DNA of 64,000 nt from Akebia trifoliata (lineage: Eukaryota; Streptophyta; Magnoliopsida; Ranunculales; Lardizabalaceae), in NCBI GenBank assembly GCA_017979445.1, contig CM030711.1, forward strand, positions 5,177,221-5,241,220, given 5' to 3'. The translations under genes were made by a program, and so were the position numbers. Below the pieces are notes generated by a model. That model was not told the DNA's origin, searched no databases, and worked only from the letters and a program-made list of their open reading frames with translations. Shown here piece after piece: positions 42,041-55,640 of this stretch. The first letter of the stretch is position 1. Every line of letters begins with the position of its first letter.

Positions 42041-43839
42041 TGAGTTAAGAAATCAGCACTCTTATATCATTCATTTGAAATTGTCATGAGTAGAATTTCT
42101 TTTATATATATTAAAAATACATTAAATATTTGTCAGTAAACAATAATAATATTGATCAGGAACCATTTGGTTAGAGGTGGGAGTAGAGTAGTAAATTAAA
42201 TTTATGATAATCGTTGAATATTATTAACTATAGAGAAAAAACGACCAAGTTATGAGCATGGCATGAATGATAAATATAGTTGATAGTCCTCTTTTAGGAA
42301 TAATTTAGTTAAATAAGATAGGTTTACTTTTCTAAAGATCATCTATGTTAAGCAGTAAAAGAGATTAATGAATTGTTTTTAGTGAAAGTAAGTATTGCAA
42401 GAATAAATAAAGTGAAAAGAAATAAATTTATGTATATGTAATGTTCGCAATGCACTCCACATTCCAAGATATTTTTAAACTTGATGCTCTCCCGCTCTCA
42501 CACTTGCCTTTACTTATGTTTCATGTTCTATCTACAAAGATCTGAAGCAATCTATCGAACATTTTTATAATTATCATCAATTACACTACATATTATTGAA
42601 AGTGGGCTCAGCCAATCCTTTCAAATGGTAATAAATTACTTGATTAGTTGCTATCTATTAGCTTGCATTTGACCATCACTGCCTCGATCCACATCCAATT
42701 ATCTGTTCCACACACGCACACGTTGGCACGCCAACACACACACAGAGATACACGGACACAGACACATTTTTTAGGCTAAGGTAAAGGCTTAGAGGCAAGT
42801 CACATCCTCATGACAAGGAAATATCTCTAACCTTAGCTGCTCCCTTACCTTTGTCAACATCCCTAAGTTTGGAGTCTTTTGAACCTAACTAAATCTTTCC
42901 CAGATGAAAAGAAGACACACACACACACACATATACAGATAATACTCTTTCTAAGCCGTACAAATGTATGCTCAAACAAAATAAACAACAAAAAGAAAAT
43001 CTTTTTTTTATAACTTTTTAAACTTTAAGTCAAAGTAGTGAGAAGAAGAAAATGAAAATTAAGTTTTGTTTTGGAAAACCAAACAAGTCCTCTTTTAGGG
43101 AAAGGGACTTGCAATCTTACTCTTAATAACTCTTATTCATGATATCTTCCTAGTTATGAAAATGGATATATTTTTTCTGGTACATTCTTAGTAAGTTCCT
43201 GAATCATACATGATTTTTTTCTTTAATATATAACAAATTAAGGTAAACATTTCAAAGGTTATTCACTCAATGTATTACCATTTTTAATATATTTTGTTTG
43301 GACCACATATCCATACGGTTAGTGGGTCCCAAAAATACCACGTGGCATGAAATGGAGTGTCACCTGACCTTTGTTAGGTACAACACACTGTTCTAGATCC
43401 CTACCCATTGTATCCACGCCAAAGTGCGTCAAGTGCGTGGGTCAAAAGTGTGTTAATTTATCACGACTATAAACTTTTTTCTAGTGTATCTTTTCTAGAA
43501 TGCAAAGTCACAAACTATATATGGTAGGATAATTATCATGTGATCATATGCTATAACAGACTTAATCTAATTGCAATTATCCCATTTTTGAATCTATTTA
43601 AGTTTATATATATATTTGAAAATGAAATATATATTACGTGGTCTTACTTGACTTCGCGAGAGTTGTGTCTTATCATTGTTCTTGATATTTTCTTTGTTGG
43701 TGTAAGATGCTTGAAATCTTGAATACATCAAAAGCAACTAGAATGCATAATAATCTAAGAGGCAGACCCTGCCCCTCTCCCCTAACATGGTTCGGGGAGA
43801 GCGACTGACAAAGATTGGCCCTTTGATGTTGTTGAAAAG
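42041..43839. other. Spacer without recognised gene
   Basis: AT-rich, with CA-rich microsatellites near 42,700-42,770 and 42,914-42,931. The frames at 43,540-43,722 and 43,673-43,954 show no known similarity. Confidence 0.4.
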
Positions 43840-44100
43840 GGGAGAAATTACTAAAGAGTGATGGTTTTCTGACTCCCCCATGTGGCATATACTCAAAATA
43901 CTCTCTTGATGTGGCATATGCTACAATGATAGATTTTTTTCCCTCGGAATACACAATCGCATATATTTATGGGATGTGCAAATGTGTATCCCAAGACATT
44001 AAAACTATGATTCTAGCACATGCCATGTCAGGAGAGTATTTTGAGTTTGCCATGTGGGGGAGTCAGATTATCACAATTCATTACTAAATAATGTTCTCCT
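43840..44100. mobile_element. Fold-back MITE, GTGTATCCCGA-core family, long arms
   Basis: Arms of about 95 bp: GGAGAAATTACTAAAGAGTG ... GACTCCCCCATGTGGCATAT ... CTCAAAATACTCTC against the inverse GAGAGTATTTTGAGTTTG ... GGGGGAGTCAGATTATCAC. The loop has GTGTATCCCAAG. Confidence 0.8.
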
Positions 44101-44486
44101 TATTAAGTGATCTGAAAAAGGTGTAACCCTTAGAGAATTACAATACTAAAGACAAAAAGATCATCAATCTTGAAATACAAATCAATCTATATAACCTAAT
44201 ATTTGTAAACGATATTTTGAGGAAAACTCCTAACACCTCGAGATGTGTGACAATTAAACAAGATATTTTCGATCTTCTTCTATGAATCACTCTCTTCATT
44301 CTGCCGGATACTTGTAGATTATACTCCAATGGCCAAGTCATTTTTCTTACCTTCGTTTCTTTCTTTTATAGGTGTTTAGAGGTGGAGTTCCTCTCTCAAA
44401 GTAATCCTACTTCGAGTAGAATTAGTTAAATTAAAAAAAGATCTCATGTATTAAATTGATCGTCAGAAGGTACCAGTTAGTTAACC

Positions 44487-44692
44487 ACCAAGGGGGTGGC
44501 TGAATGGTAGTAACTTAGGGCCAAGGAATCTACTTTTTCTATGGTCTCAAGTTCAAATCTCACTACCCATAAAAAATCTTGGTGGCTACACACCGCTCCA
44601 CGTAGTGGGGTATAGCCTAAGTGCGGGGCGTAGGGACTAGTCTGGTGCACGCAAGCTGGCCCGGATACCCTTCGTTATCAAAAATAAAAAGA
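44487..44692 (+). mobile_element. tRNA-derived SINE with target-site duplication
   Basis: An A-box-like TGGCTGAATGGTAG (44,498-44,510) and B-box-like AAGTTCAAATCTC (near 44,549) form a Pol III promoter. The tRNA-unrelated body follows (GTGGGGTATAGCCTAAGTGC, AGGGACTAGTCTGG) with an A-rich end AAAAATAAAAA. CCAGTTAGTT (44,473) and CCAGCTAGTT (44,698) bracket it as an imperfect target duplication. Confidence 0.75.
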
Positions 44693-45392
44693 AGATGCCA
44701 GCTAGTTTAGTTGGTAAAATATATCAAGATGATTTTCCTTCATCGTGCATGTAATTATTAATCTCATAAAAATAGATTTACTGATAAAAAATCAATTAAA
44801 TTAATAATCGACGAAACTATAATTTGATTGAGTCAAATCAGAGTTGACCAATTCAAATTTAGATTGACCAAAATTTTGAATCTATGAATGGGAAATTTCA
44901 AAGAATTTATCACTCAAAAGCTGACCCAACACCCAACAAAGAAATGAAGATGGAGACATCTTAACTACTCCAAACAAGGAGGGGGCCAACTATCCCTCTC
45001 ATATGACTTGGGCTCCACACTCCTTATCATATCCCTCTCGTGCGGAAATGGGCCCACACTCACTATCAACATCCAAGACACCACACGTGTACATTGGTAA
45101 GATGGTCCTAGCCACCTCGACTCGTGTTTATCAAACCTTAAATACACATCGTCGTACCTTATCCTCTCGTTCATGTGAGTACAAAACGCTCCGTACTATC
45201 ACCCACGAATAAAAGTAACTCGTTGAATTAAGTTAAAGTTTTGGCCGAGTCGACTTGATAACTCACTGAGTCCGATTATAAACTTGGCCTAATTATGAGA
45301 AATAGTTGATGTTCTTAAAAAATAAAAAATAAAAAATAAATATAAATTCAACAAAGAATAAAGATATTTTTAATAAATTTAATTTGCACCTT

Positions 45393-45530
45393 CCAACTAA
45401 GCTTAGTAGGTAAAGTCTCTAGGTGATCATACTAGAGACCTGGATTCAAATCCCTCCAGCATCGAGTGACTATACTCATTAAAAATAGGTTTTCTGATAA
45501 TTTTTTTTATTTTTTATTTATTCACTCAAG
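45393..45530 (+). mobile_element. Second tRNA-derived SINE or tRNA relic
   Basis: A-box-like TAAGCTTAGTAGGTAAAG and B-box-like CTGGATTCAAATCCC at 45,440-45,455 at suitable spacing, followed by AAAAATAGGTTTTCTGATAA, a tail also seen at 44,766-44,790. No acceptor-stem pairing, so not a functional tRNA. Confidence 0.5.
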
Positions 45531-45654
45531 TCAAAATGTGAGTCAGTTGAGTTAACACTTAACTCAACCCACATGATGGGTTTGAGTCAATTGTTCGAGT
45601 TTTAAATTGTAATTTTGAATCATTAGTTATTTTTTATAATTAAGGCATTAGGGT

Positions 45655-45825
45655 AGAACTCTCTCAAAGTCAATTTGAGATTTCATAGAATCTCCAGTCA
45701 CCAATCCCATGAAACCTAATGAGGGTAATTTTGTTAATTGAGGATGCCCTTAACACATGCAGGTCTGTGTGAGTGGTTGATCTAAGATTATGTGAAATCT
45801 CGGATTGACTTCTCTGAGAAAATAT
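45655..45825. mobile_element. Fold-back MITE
   Basis: CTCTCTCAAAGTCAATTTGA, GATTTCATAGAATCT pair with the inverse AAGATTATGTGAAATC, GGATTGACTTCTCTGAG. Confidence 0.6.
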
Positions 45826-48315
45826 TTTTTCATATAAATGTGCTCGTTGTTAAGATCACACTTTGAAGGGCTTTGACCCATTGCTCAATTAACTTGAGAC
45901 ATTGCAAAACAACTATGAGGTCGTAGGTTCATGTCTAGTTTACCCATCAAAAATAAGAAGTCCACACTATGAATGGGTTGTTCCCCTCTTACCCACCAAA
46001 CATTTACAAAGAAAGTCCAATAATAATAAATGAATTAAGCAAAGGTTGGAGTTATTATTTTATTCATTGAAATAAAAGTTACGATTAGGGACTGTCCATT
46101 TTACAAGATCCAATGGTATCTAGAGGTATTATAAAAAACAAAATGGACAAAATTTGAGCAGTGTTGTAAAAACATTGTAACAAATAGTTGTCCCCCCGAT
46201 TCTTGAAATAATATGAATTTAATGACTTTTGAAATAGTAAAAATTACTTTGAAAATAGTAATCATCTTAAATTGAATTAGTGATTAAGGCCAACTCCTAT
46301 TGATCATCTTTAGGGCCTAGCTATTTGGAAGATGGAGACAGAGTTGCAACTCCTTTGGTTAAATTGCAATTCGCTAGCTATTTAGATCGCATTCTACAAA
46401 ATTTTGTGGAGTTGGAATTCCTACCTAAAAGGGTCTGAGTTACAACTCCATATAGTATACCTAACCAGCCAATTCGTGCCACGCTGTGCAGGCTAGTCAT
46501 GCATAGGTTCCATGCACTGGCCAAATCACATTGTGTTTATTGATCTCAATATTCCATGTTGGGTACCTTATGCTGACTCCAACTTTAACTATCATGGATA
46601 ATCAAACGCTTTAATTTACTTCGTCAGATGTCTGCTAATTCTCAGTACTTCAACTCCAACTATGTATTTCAAACAATTCCATACTTCTTTTAGATGGATT
46701 TCTCCTCAAACATAAAAATGTGAAAAATATTATGCCGACGACCAAGATGGTGGTAGCTTCGAAATATCGCTAGATTTTAGTTCATGCCTCATGGGAGCAA
46801 CTTGCGTTCACATTGCTCATTTGGTCCTGAACAATTAAGGGTCCACCCCATTATGGAGTAGGAGTCAATATGGCTGACCAGCCTTAGTGTGGGAAGCCCG
46901 GCCTAACCCTTCACATAAAACCTGTTATGTGGTCCATTATTGGGTGCAGAAGCTACAAATAATGGTGGGTCCATATGTCTGCGTTAGCTAGATAGATGGG
47001 TTTGGGAAAGTATACCAACGGATTTAATTGAAGAAAGGTGCCTCTATTGACACCTAATTTGTCCATTTTTCATCTATTTGAGATGGAGAGTATTAGGCTT
47101 TATGAGCTGCTATCTGTGTTTGTTTGTATGTATTGGTTGGGGACCCAAAAGTACGTAACCCATGTTGGCTTGGTGCATTGGCACCGCCAACAAGCACTAC
47201 AACTGTCTAGCTCTCTACTTTAAGTATCCCAGCACCCCCAACTACATGAGTAATTTCTAGATCTATATCTATCTCTAACCCAAAATTTATGTCCTTTTCT
47301 TAGGGGACCCTAATTTAAACAATCTAATTTCAAATTTGTATGTGTTTCCTTGAGCATTTTCACAAAGCCCTAATTTGTGGAGGAATTAGATTATTAGTAT
47401 GAAGCCATGATCAAACTGATTTTAGATAGGGTTTGTATGGGGCACCATCGCTTTTAACATAAATGCTTCTATAGAATGGACTTTCATAAGAGTTGTGATA
47501 GCAAAATTTGATGTTTGGTGATGGTATTTTGGAAGTGCTTTTTGGGATCTGGAGAAGTTGTAGGTAGGGCATCTGGTAAAAATATCTTCTCTTGATATTT
47601 TGATAATTATATAAAAAAATATGGACATTTAGTCATTAATTAAAATCTTTTGAAAAACAGTACCCTTAGGGTGTTTTATTCATTAACTGAAAATTTAAAC
47701 AAATTATATCAAAAAATATATTAATTCCAAGAAGCTTAAATCTCGAAGTTGGTTTAGGCAGCTATGCTTCTAACTTTTTCTTTTTTTTAGCATTTGCCTT
47801 TTGTAGTAGCCAAAAGGCTAAGGCTAAGGCGATTCCAGAACAATGATTTCAAGCCACAAAGCACTTTTGGGGTCTAGAAGCATGAATCTTAACCCCAAAC
47901 ATTGTGCCAAACACTACCTTATCAAATAGATCAGACCATCAAATCATGGTTCAAAATTTTCTGACCAATTTCTCACTAAATAAATAAAAAGAAATGATAA
48001 GAAGAAAAAAAGGGATTAAATCACAGTGGTGATCTTGATAAGGTGTCCAATATGGAGCAAGTCATGCATGTTTGTACAATATAAGCCAACTGGAAGGATC
48101 ATTTTCCAATGAAAGGAAATGAGTTTGAAATATCGAAAAGGTCAATTAATTTCACTTAAACATATTTTACTACCAAGGGTCTATGCAAAAGCTTTGATAA
48201 TGTATAGAGAAATTTCATTTTAAGAAATTCTTTTTTCAAAGCCATTTTTTTTTTTTTGCTCTTCCAGATAGGGTCTGAAATGAATTTTTAACAGTTATGA
48301 ACTTTTCAAGCAGTA

Positions 48316-48753
48316 GCATAGTTTTAAATCTCGTCTGAGACTGAGATGACTCACCCGAGTCATCTCGGTCTCGTTCAGCAACAATAGGGGATATATACTG
48401 TCTCAACATTCACATCATCTCGCGAGATAAATGAGATGTCTGGAATGATATTTAGAAAATCTAGCTCGACCTAGTCAGTACAAGTCGGCCGAGTCAATCG
48501 GGATTTTGTAGGTTTTGATTAAAATTATTAATTTTTTTAAAATTTAAGTATTTATTATATAACTAAAACATGATTTTATGACTAAACATTTTATAATTTA
48601 TCTCATTTTATTAAAAATTATAATTATTTTAATATAAATATATGTACGTAAATCAATTATTATAGATCGAGTTAAATGGATTGTCCCATTCGAGATAACT
48701 CAGTCTTGTCCATGGACGAGACAAGTCAACAAACCGAGTTTGAAACCTTGAGC
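48316..48753. mobile_element. Fold-back MITE with TTTCAAACTCGG-type end
   Basis: Left AGTTTTAAATCTCGTCTGAG and GATGACTCACCCGAG pair with the right CTCAGTCTTG, GGACGAGACAAG and CCGAGTTTGAAACCTTGAG. The end sequence is common among plant hAT-like MITEs. It is absent from the parallel place in the second half. Confidence 0.6.
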
Positions 48754-49583
48754 AGTAGTAATATGTTCATATAAGGAAAATTTTCCAATGAAAAAAAACA
48801 ATTGTTATAAGCTTCTATTCAGTGCCAAAGTGGATTTATTGTCTTACCCAATAATTAGTTAAATCAACACACATCTACCCTTAATTCTTTAAATATGGTT
48901 CTTTTCAGTACAGGCATGGATTCTCACCCACTCCATCTTGCTTTAGATGGAATGGCTCCCTTAGTTAAGCTAGCTCGGACGTGTTAGGTTAACATAACAA
49001 CCCCGAGTTTCCCATTCAAAACATGTGAAGGCCAAATGAAGCATCAACCCAGTTCACAATATGATTCAACCTACCATGCATCGATCCATTAATATTAATG
49101 GATCCAAACAACTTTCAATGCAATATAGCTCATATATAGTAACTTATAGTCTAGTTCGGTTGATGTCAATTTCAAATAAACCAACTTTGCTCGATGATCA
49201 CAACCTTAAAAGAATAAAACTTGTGCATGGAAATTATAACCCGACATGAATCGCAATCGTCTTGAATTTTGATAGCTCAACTTCTTGATCAAATCTCATT
49301 ATGTATCACTATCTTTCCATCTACACCATATATGATAACTAACTTGCAAATTTCAATGCAATGGGAAATCAATCTTGTACCATATGTGGTACCTAATGCA
49401 TAAATCTCGTTTTCAATGGGTTGCCTTCGTTGCAATATAATACTTAATGAGCACCTAACGCCTACAACTAAGATTTAATTAGTTACTGCTTGAATTAGAA
49501 CCACTTGTTATGATTTCGACATTTTTCACTTATATATCTATTTTGAAGGTGAGATGTTAAAGTAAGACTTCGTGGAACATTAG

Positions 49584-50161
49584 TGTTGAAGTATAGCTCA
49601 ATATCAATTAGACCCGATCCAAATGTGTGTATTATTGGGTCGGTCCAAGGTAATTTGGGTTGAACTTGTAACTTATGTAAGTAGTCCACTTAATTTGGTG
49701 CTTCTAAAAAGGATCTTATTTTTTTGTTGTAATATGTCTAACTTCAAGTCTAGATCTTTTCTAGAGAAGAAAGTAGAGAAAGAAAGAAACCCAAGAGAAG
49801 AGAGATTGAGAGGTTTGAAAAGATCGAAATCTAGGACAAGGTGAATCTAAGTGATAAAGGGAGTCCTTGTATTGATTTATCTCATTTTCTTTATAGTGAA
49901 ATTGATCTCCAACGCTCATACCTCCGTAAACGTAACTTTTGGGTGACTCACGTAAAATCTTGTGTTATGGGTATTGTGTTTTTACTCTTTTCTTTGTGTG
50001 GTTGTTTATCTTCTTTGCATTTGCTACTATTAGTTGGGTTACTCTTCATTGTCATTATCAAACAAGGTTTTGGAAGATGTAGCATATAAGGTGTTTGGTT
50101 AAATACCAAATAAGTGTTTGACTAAATTATTAAGTAAGCTTTACAAGGGTGTTCATATGCA
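49584..50161 (+). repeat. 5' LTR of a Ty1/copia element
   Basis: 578 bp, TGTTGAAGTAT...TTCATATGCA (TG...CA). By eye it differs from the 3' LTR about once every 8-10 bases, so the insertion is old. Confidence 0.85.
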
Positions 50162-50168
50162 TAACAAG

Positions 50169-50177
50169 TGGTATCAG
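50169..50177 (+). other. Primer-binding site of the copia element
   Basis: TGGTATCAG begins 8 bp after the LTR, the usual initiator-Met tRNA site of plant copia elements. Confidence 0.75.
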
Positions 50178-50199
50178 TACCTAAGTTATCTAAGGTGTT

Positions 50200-52665
50200 T
50201 GCAATGGATGGAAAAATGTACAATGATGATTGAATATTCCGTGGGGTAAAGTTTGAGGTGAAGTCATTTGATGAAAAATCAAACTTTACATTGTAACAAA
50301 GGAAGATGAGAAATATTCTTATCCAATAAGGACTTTATAATTGCATTCGAGGCATTGAAGCGAAGTTAGAAAGTATGTCCAATGAGACATGGGAGGAGTT
50401 GGATTGGAAGGCTATTAGTTCCATTGAGTTGCATATTTCCGATGAAGTCATGTATAACGTCATGGAAGAAAAAACCATAAAGGGAACATGGGATAAGCTT
50501 GAGAAATTTTATATGGAAAAAACTTTGTACATCAAATTATTCCTTAAAAACCAACTTATGGCCTAAGGATGGAGGATGGACAAGACATCATGATACACTT
50601 GAACACGTTCAATCGATGTTTTGGTGATTTGTTAAAAGTAGAAGTGAAGTTTGAAGAAGAAGACAAAGATTTACTCTTATTAAGATCACTTACTAATTCC
50701 TTCAAACACTTTCGGACTACACTTATGTTTGGCAAGGAGACCCTCAAGTTTGAGGAGGTGGTTCAAGACCTTATATCTTACATGACCATAAACCAGTCAA
50801 GTGAGAATGATGCTCAAGGAGAATGACTCATTGCAAAGGGTTCTAGTGAGCGAGGCAGAACAAAAAAGAAAGAAAAATCTGAATAGAAGAATTCTAGATC
50901 CAAATCTAGAAGTAAGAAATAAGTGGAATGCTACTATTATGGGAAGAAGAGACATTACAAAAGAGATAGTAAAAAGTACAAATTGGATGTAAGAGAATAG
51001 AAGAAAGTCGAGTCAAGCTCCACGCCAAACATAGCATTAGAAAGCGATGGAGAGCTCTTAGCGGCATCTTCGGGTAATCTCACCTCCAACTCTTAGATTT
51101 TCGATTCTAGATGTACTTTTCATATGTGTTCCAATCATAATTAGTTTGAATTCTATGAACCTCATGACAATGGAGATGTTCTAATGGGTAACAATACGGC
51201 ATGCAAAGTCATTTGAATGAGTATCATAAAGATAAAAATGTATGATAGGGTTGTTAGAACCTTGGGTAATGTGAGGCATGTGTCGACACTAAAGAAGAAT
51301 TTGATATCCTTGGACACACTTGACTTAAATGTGTGTTCTTTATTGACAAACATGGAGCACTCAAAGTGTCTAATGGAGCCATGGTGATTATGAAAGGTGT
51401 GAAGCTTGCAAATAACCTCTACAAGGTTTCGCGGAACACAAATCTAGGTGGAGTTGCAATATCTAAAGAGGAAAATTCTAGCAAGGAGGAAACTCAACTT
51501 TGACACTTAAGACTTGGTCACATGAATGAAAAAGCAATGCAAGAGTTATACCGACAACAATTATTGAAGGGTGTTGGAGCATGCAAACTATAGTTTTGTA
51601 AGTTTTATGTGATGAAAAAGCAAAGTAAGGTGTCGTTCAAGGTTGCAAACAAAAAAAATCAAGAGTAAAGGATTGCTAGACTACATTCATTTCGATGTGT
51701 GGGGCCTTTACCTACTAAATCAAAAGGTGGAGCTCGCTACTTTGTTACTTTCATTGATGATTTTTCAAAAAAGGTGTGGGTCTACTCTATGAAGGAGAAA
51801 TCTGATGTCTACCAAATTTGTGGAATGAAAGATCGAGGTAAAAAATCAGATACTTGAGAAGCAACAATGGGAGTGAGTATAAAGATGGCAAGTTCTTGAA
51901 ATTTTGCAAAGAATAAGGCATTTCACCGTGAAAAAAAATCCTCAACAAAATGGTACGGCTGAGATGATGAATAGAACCTTCATGGAGAAGGAAAGATGCA
52001 TGAAGCTACATGCAAGGTTGCCTGAACCATTTTGGGTGGAATTGGTTAACCATGCTTGTTATTTGATTAATTGATTACCATCTAAGCTATTTAATTTAAA
52101 TGTGCCAAAGAGGTATGGATGGGCAAAGAAATTGATTACTCTACATTGAAGTTGTTCGAATGCAAGACATATGTTCTCATTCCTAATAATGAGATAAACA
52201 AGTTGCAATCAAAGTCACTCGACTACATCTATTTTGAATTCGAGAAGATTTGGGATTTGATAAATAAGAATAAAATTATTAGTATAAATGTGGTATTTGA
52301 TGAAGGTTTCATGGTAAAAGAAGAATTCAAGAAAGGTGATTGTGAGAAATCAGTTGTTGGTGACAAGATAGTTATCGAAGTTCCTATTATCATGAAGAAG
52401 ACTATAATGGAAGAACTTCAAATTTAATTTAAGGTTGGTAGCACACTTGGTAGGAAATAACAACAACAAGAGAGGGTTCATAATGAGTCTTCTATTATGG
52501 CACAAGGAAAACTAAAAAGAACCATCATACCACCGTAAAAGTATGGATGGGAAGATGAAGTGCACTTTGCACTAGTGACAAGTAAATGAGATCTCACTAA
52601 ACCGATTACATGGGACAAGTTTGAGCATTGCTTAAACTTGCTTAATCTCATTGCTTGTTGAGATT
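50200..52665 (+). pseudogene. Ty1/copia gag-pol remnant, reverse transcriptase and RNase H deleted
   Basis: In order: gag at 50,375-50,826 with WEELDWKAISSIELHISDEV and a frameshift near 50,560; a degraded zinc knuckle at about 50,925-50,960; the protease site WILDSRCTFHM at about 51,090-51,125 (a Gly lost); GAG-pre-integrase with LRLGHMNEKAMQELY near 51,505-51,550; integrase core with [20 protein letters not shown] at about 51,727-51,790, NGSEYKDGKFLKFCKE and QQNGTAEMMNRT near 51,945. The central Asp before NGSEY is Asn. Then the sequence jumps to what looks like the Pol C-terminus (TKPITWDKFEHCLNLL, about 52,595-52,645). No RT or RNase H motif is seen; the internal part is 2.6 kb. Stops and frameshifts are many; it is dead and cannot move by itself. 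Confidence 0.85.
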
Positions 52666-52789
52666 GGAAGGCACCTCCCCACTTGAGGTGCATGGAAATG
52701 AGATGCCTCTCATCAAGGTGAAGGTGTTATAAAAACATTGAGGTTCCAACGTTTCCAAGTGTAGAAGAGTTTTTCGCCAAGGTGGAGAT

Positions 52790-53370
52790 TGTTGAAGTAT
52801 GACTAAAAAATCAATTAAGCCTGATCCAAGTGAGTGTATTGTTGGGTCGATCCAAGATAATTTGGGTTGGACTTGTAACTTATGTAAGTGTTCCACTTAT
52901 GTGGTGATTCTAAAAAGGGTTTTGTTCTTTTGTTGTAATATGTCTAACTTCAAGTCTAAGTCTTTTCTAGAGAAGAAAGTAGAGAAAAAAAAAAAACCTA
53001 AGAGATAAGATATTGGGAGGTTTGGAAAGATTGAGATCTAGAACAAGGTGAATCTAAGTGATAAAGGGAGTCCTTGTATTGATTTACCTCGTTTTCTTCA
53101 TAGTAAAATTGAATTCCAACGCTTATACCTCTGTGGACGTAGCTTTTGGGTGAGTTACGTAAAATCTCATGTTATGGGTATTATGTTCTTACTCTTTTCT
53201 CTGTGTTGTTATTTATCTTCTTTGCATTTGTTACTATTAGTTAGGTTACCCTTCATTACCATTATTAAACAAGGTCTTGGAAGGTATAGCATATAAGGTG
53301 TTTGGTTACGTACCCAATAGGTGTTTGACAAAATTATTAAGTGAGCTTTATAAAGGTGTTCACAGACACA
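52790..53370 (+). repeat. 3' LTR of the copia element, with polypurine tract before it
   Basis: 581 bp, TGTTGAAGTATG...CACAGACACA, matching the 5' LTR in order. The polypurine tract AAGGTGGAGAT ends at 52,789, directly before it. No exact 5-bp target duplication is visible. Confidence 0.85.
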
Positions 53371-55640
53371 AAATCGATTTCCCTTCTGGGTAATTATGTA
53401 AGAATTTTTCTTATATTAGCAAAATTAAGGGACTCTTTAAGAAATTAGAAGTTGGCTTCTATTAGAAAGTCTTTGCCGTACATTGTTCTATATTTCTTCT
53501 CTTTTCTCTTTTTGTTTCAAAACCCCTTTTTTTGGGTCATGCGTGTATAGTTTTATTTATGTCATTATATAATTTCATCAATGACGCGAGTGACAAAAAA
53601 AATTGATGCATTAATATAAGCTTTTCTTTTTTAAGCAAAAGTGTGATTAGTAGGTTAGCAAAAGAATGCCAAGATGGGTTCATTATGCAAGCATTCGTCT
53701 CTATGCCATAGAAAGGCGTTTTAGACAATTTATATTTGGGAAATGCTAACATGTAATATGCTTAAATGAGAAAAATAATAACAGTGTCCCCAATCATTTG
53801 TTTTTCATAAATGCCCTTAAAAAGTATTTCTTATTTTATCTTCTAGTAACAAAAATAAAAATATGGATTTTATTATGCAATAACATTTTTGTAAAAATCA
53901 GAAGTCTTAAAATAAAATAATTTAAAAATATCACTGCATGATCACGATAAAACTCATATATATATAAAATATATTACACTAAAAGATAAGTAGAAAATAT
54001 TTTTTAGGGGCATTATAGAAATCACTAGATTTTGAAGATTGTTAAAATCCCATTGAAGTCTTGGACCCTCTCATAGCCCTTTATATTTTAAGAATATTAA
54101 TCTCCTCGTTGCCGACACTAACTAAATTCACTTTGTTTTTAAAGAACACACATATATATAGCTCAATCCTTGAATTTGAATCCCACTTTAATTTACACCC
54201 TTGCCCAAAATCAAAACTTTAAATTTTAATTCATACGTAAAAATCTAACTGATTTAATGCCCAAAAATTAAAAAAAAAAAAAATCTAGGAACTACTATTA
54301 ATGCCCTCCTCTATGATCCGTATATTATTGAGATCTAAAAAAGAAAAATTCTTTTGCTTTGGAAGCAGAACTTTATTATGGATGTATACTTCAAATTACG
54401 ACAATATTAGTGGTTGTTTCCTAACACTAAAACTTGCTTAAAGTTACTCTTTGAATAATCTTGTTCCTTAAAAGCAGAGATAGACAAGTTTTTTTTACCA
54501 CTAAATCTCACTTTAAAGTTACTCTTTGAATAATCTTGTTCCTTAAAAGAAGAGAAAATCAAAACTTAGGATTGTCTAGTAAGTTGTGGAGAACTTTATT
54601 GAACTTTATTTCTAGCTAGGGAAGCAACTCATATCAGTGAAATTTTATTTTATTCTAGACCAGGCTTGGATCAATTTTGAACTGTACATTTTATTCCTAG
54701 CCAATTAACATCCCCAATTAGAAGGAACTTGTGAGTTTAAGGCATAAAATGCCTTGCTTCGAATAAAACAATATTTTGCACAAACCAGTACTTCCATGAA
54801 TCTGGTTCTTGTTCAATTCTAAAATGGCAATGCATTTATCAAAGAAAAAAAAATGGAAGTGCTATTTAATTTTGACTTGTGGTATCAAACAGATATATAA
54901 TCTATCGATCGACTTTTTGGGCTATTTTCAAATGTACAACTAGAAAATTTTCTTTATTATTTATATTGCTATTAAGAAGTTCGATATTATGGTTCCAAAG
55001 TGAAATTGGAACCAATAATTTGTATCACGGGTACTTGTCAATTTTGGATTATTTCATCTTCTAACAATCTATCTCTTCAAAATTCCAAGCTCTATATTAA
55101 AAAGAAAAAAAAAAATCTGAAAGGGATTGAACAAAATAAATAAATCAGTGGAACGGAAATAGTTGGCAATTTATTGAAAAATCGTCGATTGTTATAAAAA
55201 ATTGGAATTTTTTTTTTTTTTTTTTTTGAGAATAACAATTAATCACCATTTTTTTTTTTTTTTCAATCCACCTCTCTATGAAATTTTCCCAATTTTTTTT
55301 CTCGAAAATTTTCCATCCGAACCAACCATATCGACTCCCTCCAGATTAATTGTGTAATCCAAACTTTGTTACTATGCTTCTATCCAACTAACTATGCTTC
55401 TAAGTCTACATACTACAATCCAAGTATTTCATAGGGGCTTATACCATGGTGGCAGCTTAAGTCACTACCATCATCCACCGCTCATGCACTGCGCTTTACA
55501 TTGATGAAACTGAGGTAGAGAAGAACATTGTGAGTGAGGAGATTGTTGGAAGAGTTGGTACAAAAGTAGTAAGAGTCAATGTTTTATGAGGAGATTATAT
55601 TCTACCAATATATCAAGTTAAATGAGTATCCATTGACACC
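53371..55640. other. AT-rich spacer, end of first half of the old duplication
   Basis: No gene. A direct repeat with CTTTAAAGTTACTCTTTGAA appears near 54,440 and 54,512. T-runs at 55,208-55,229 and 55,246-55,265. Confidence 0.45.

Larger units (their letters stand above)
45290..55100. repeat. Old tandem duplication, first half
   Basis: Blocks in the same order match 55,645-63,500: the stretch near 45,965 (AATGGGTTGTTCCCCTCTTA) with 55,830; 46,560-47,270 with 57,290-57,960; 47,890-48,130 with 58,610-58,920; 49,050-49,220 with 59,940-60,050 plus 61,857-61,880; 49,480-49,530 with 62,445-62,490; 53,447-53,520 with 62,707-62,780; 54,610-54,740 with 63,130-63,240. Divergence is high and indels are many. 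No gene was identified. Confidence 0.7.

Noticed and set aside
45393..45470. Possible functional tRNA gene
   Set aside because: A- and B-box-like words are present, but no acceptor or anticodon stem can be formed; better read as a SINE relic.
50375..50992. Separate small genes suggested by three frames
   Set aside because: They are pieces of one frameshifted copia gag.
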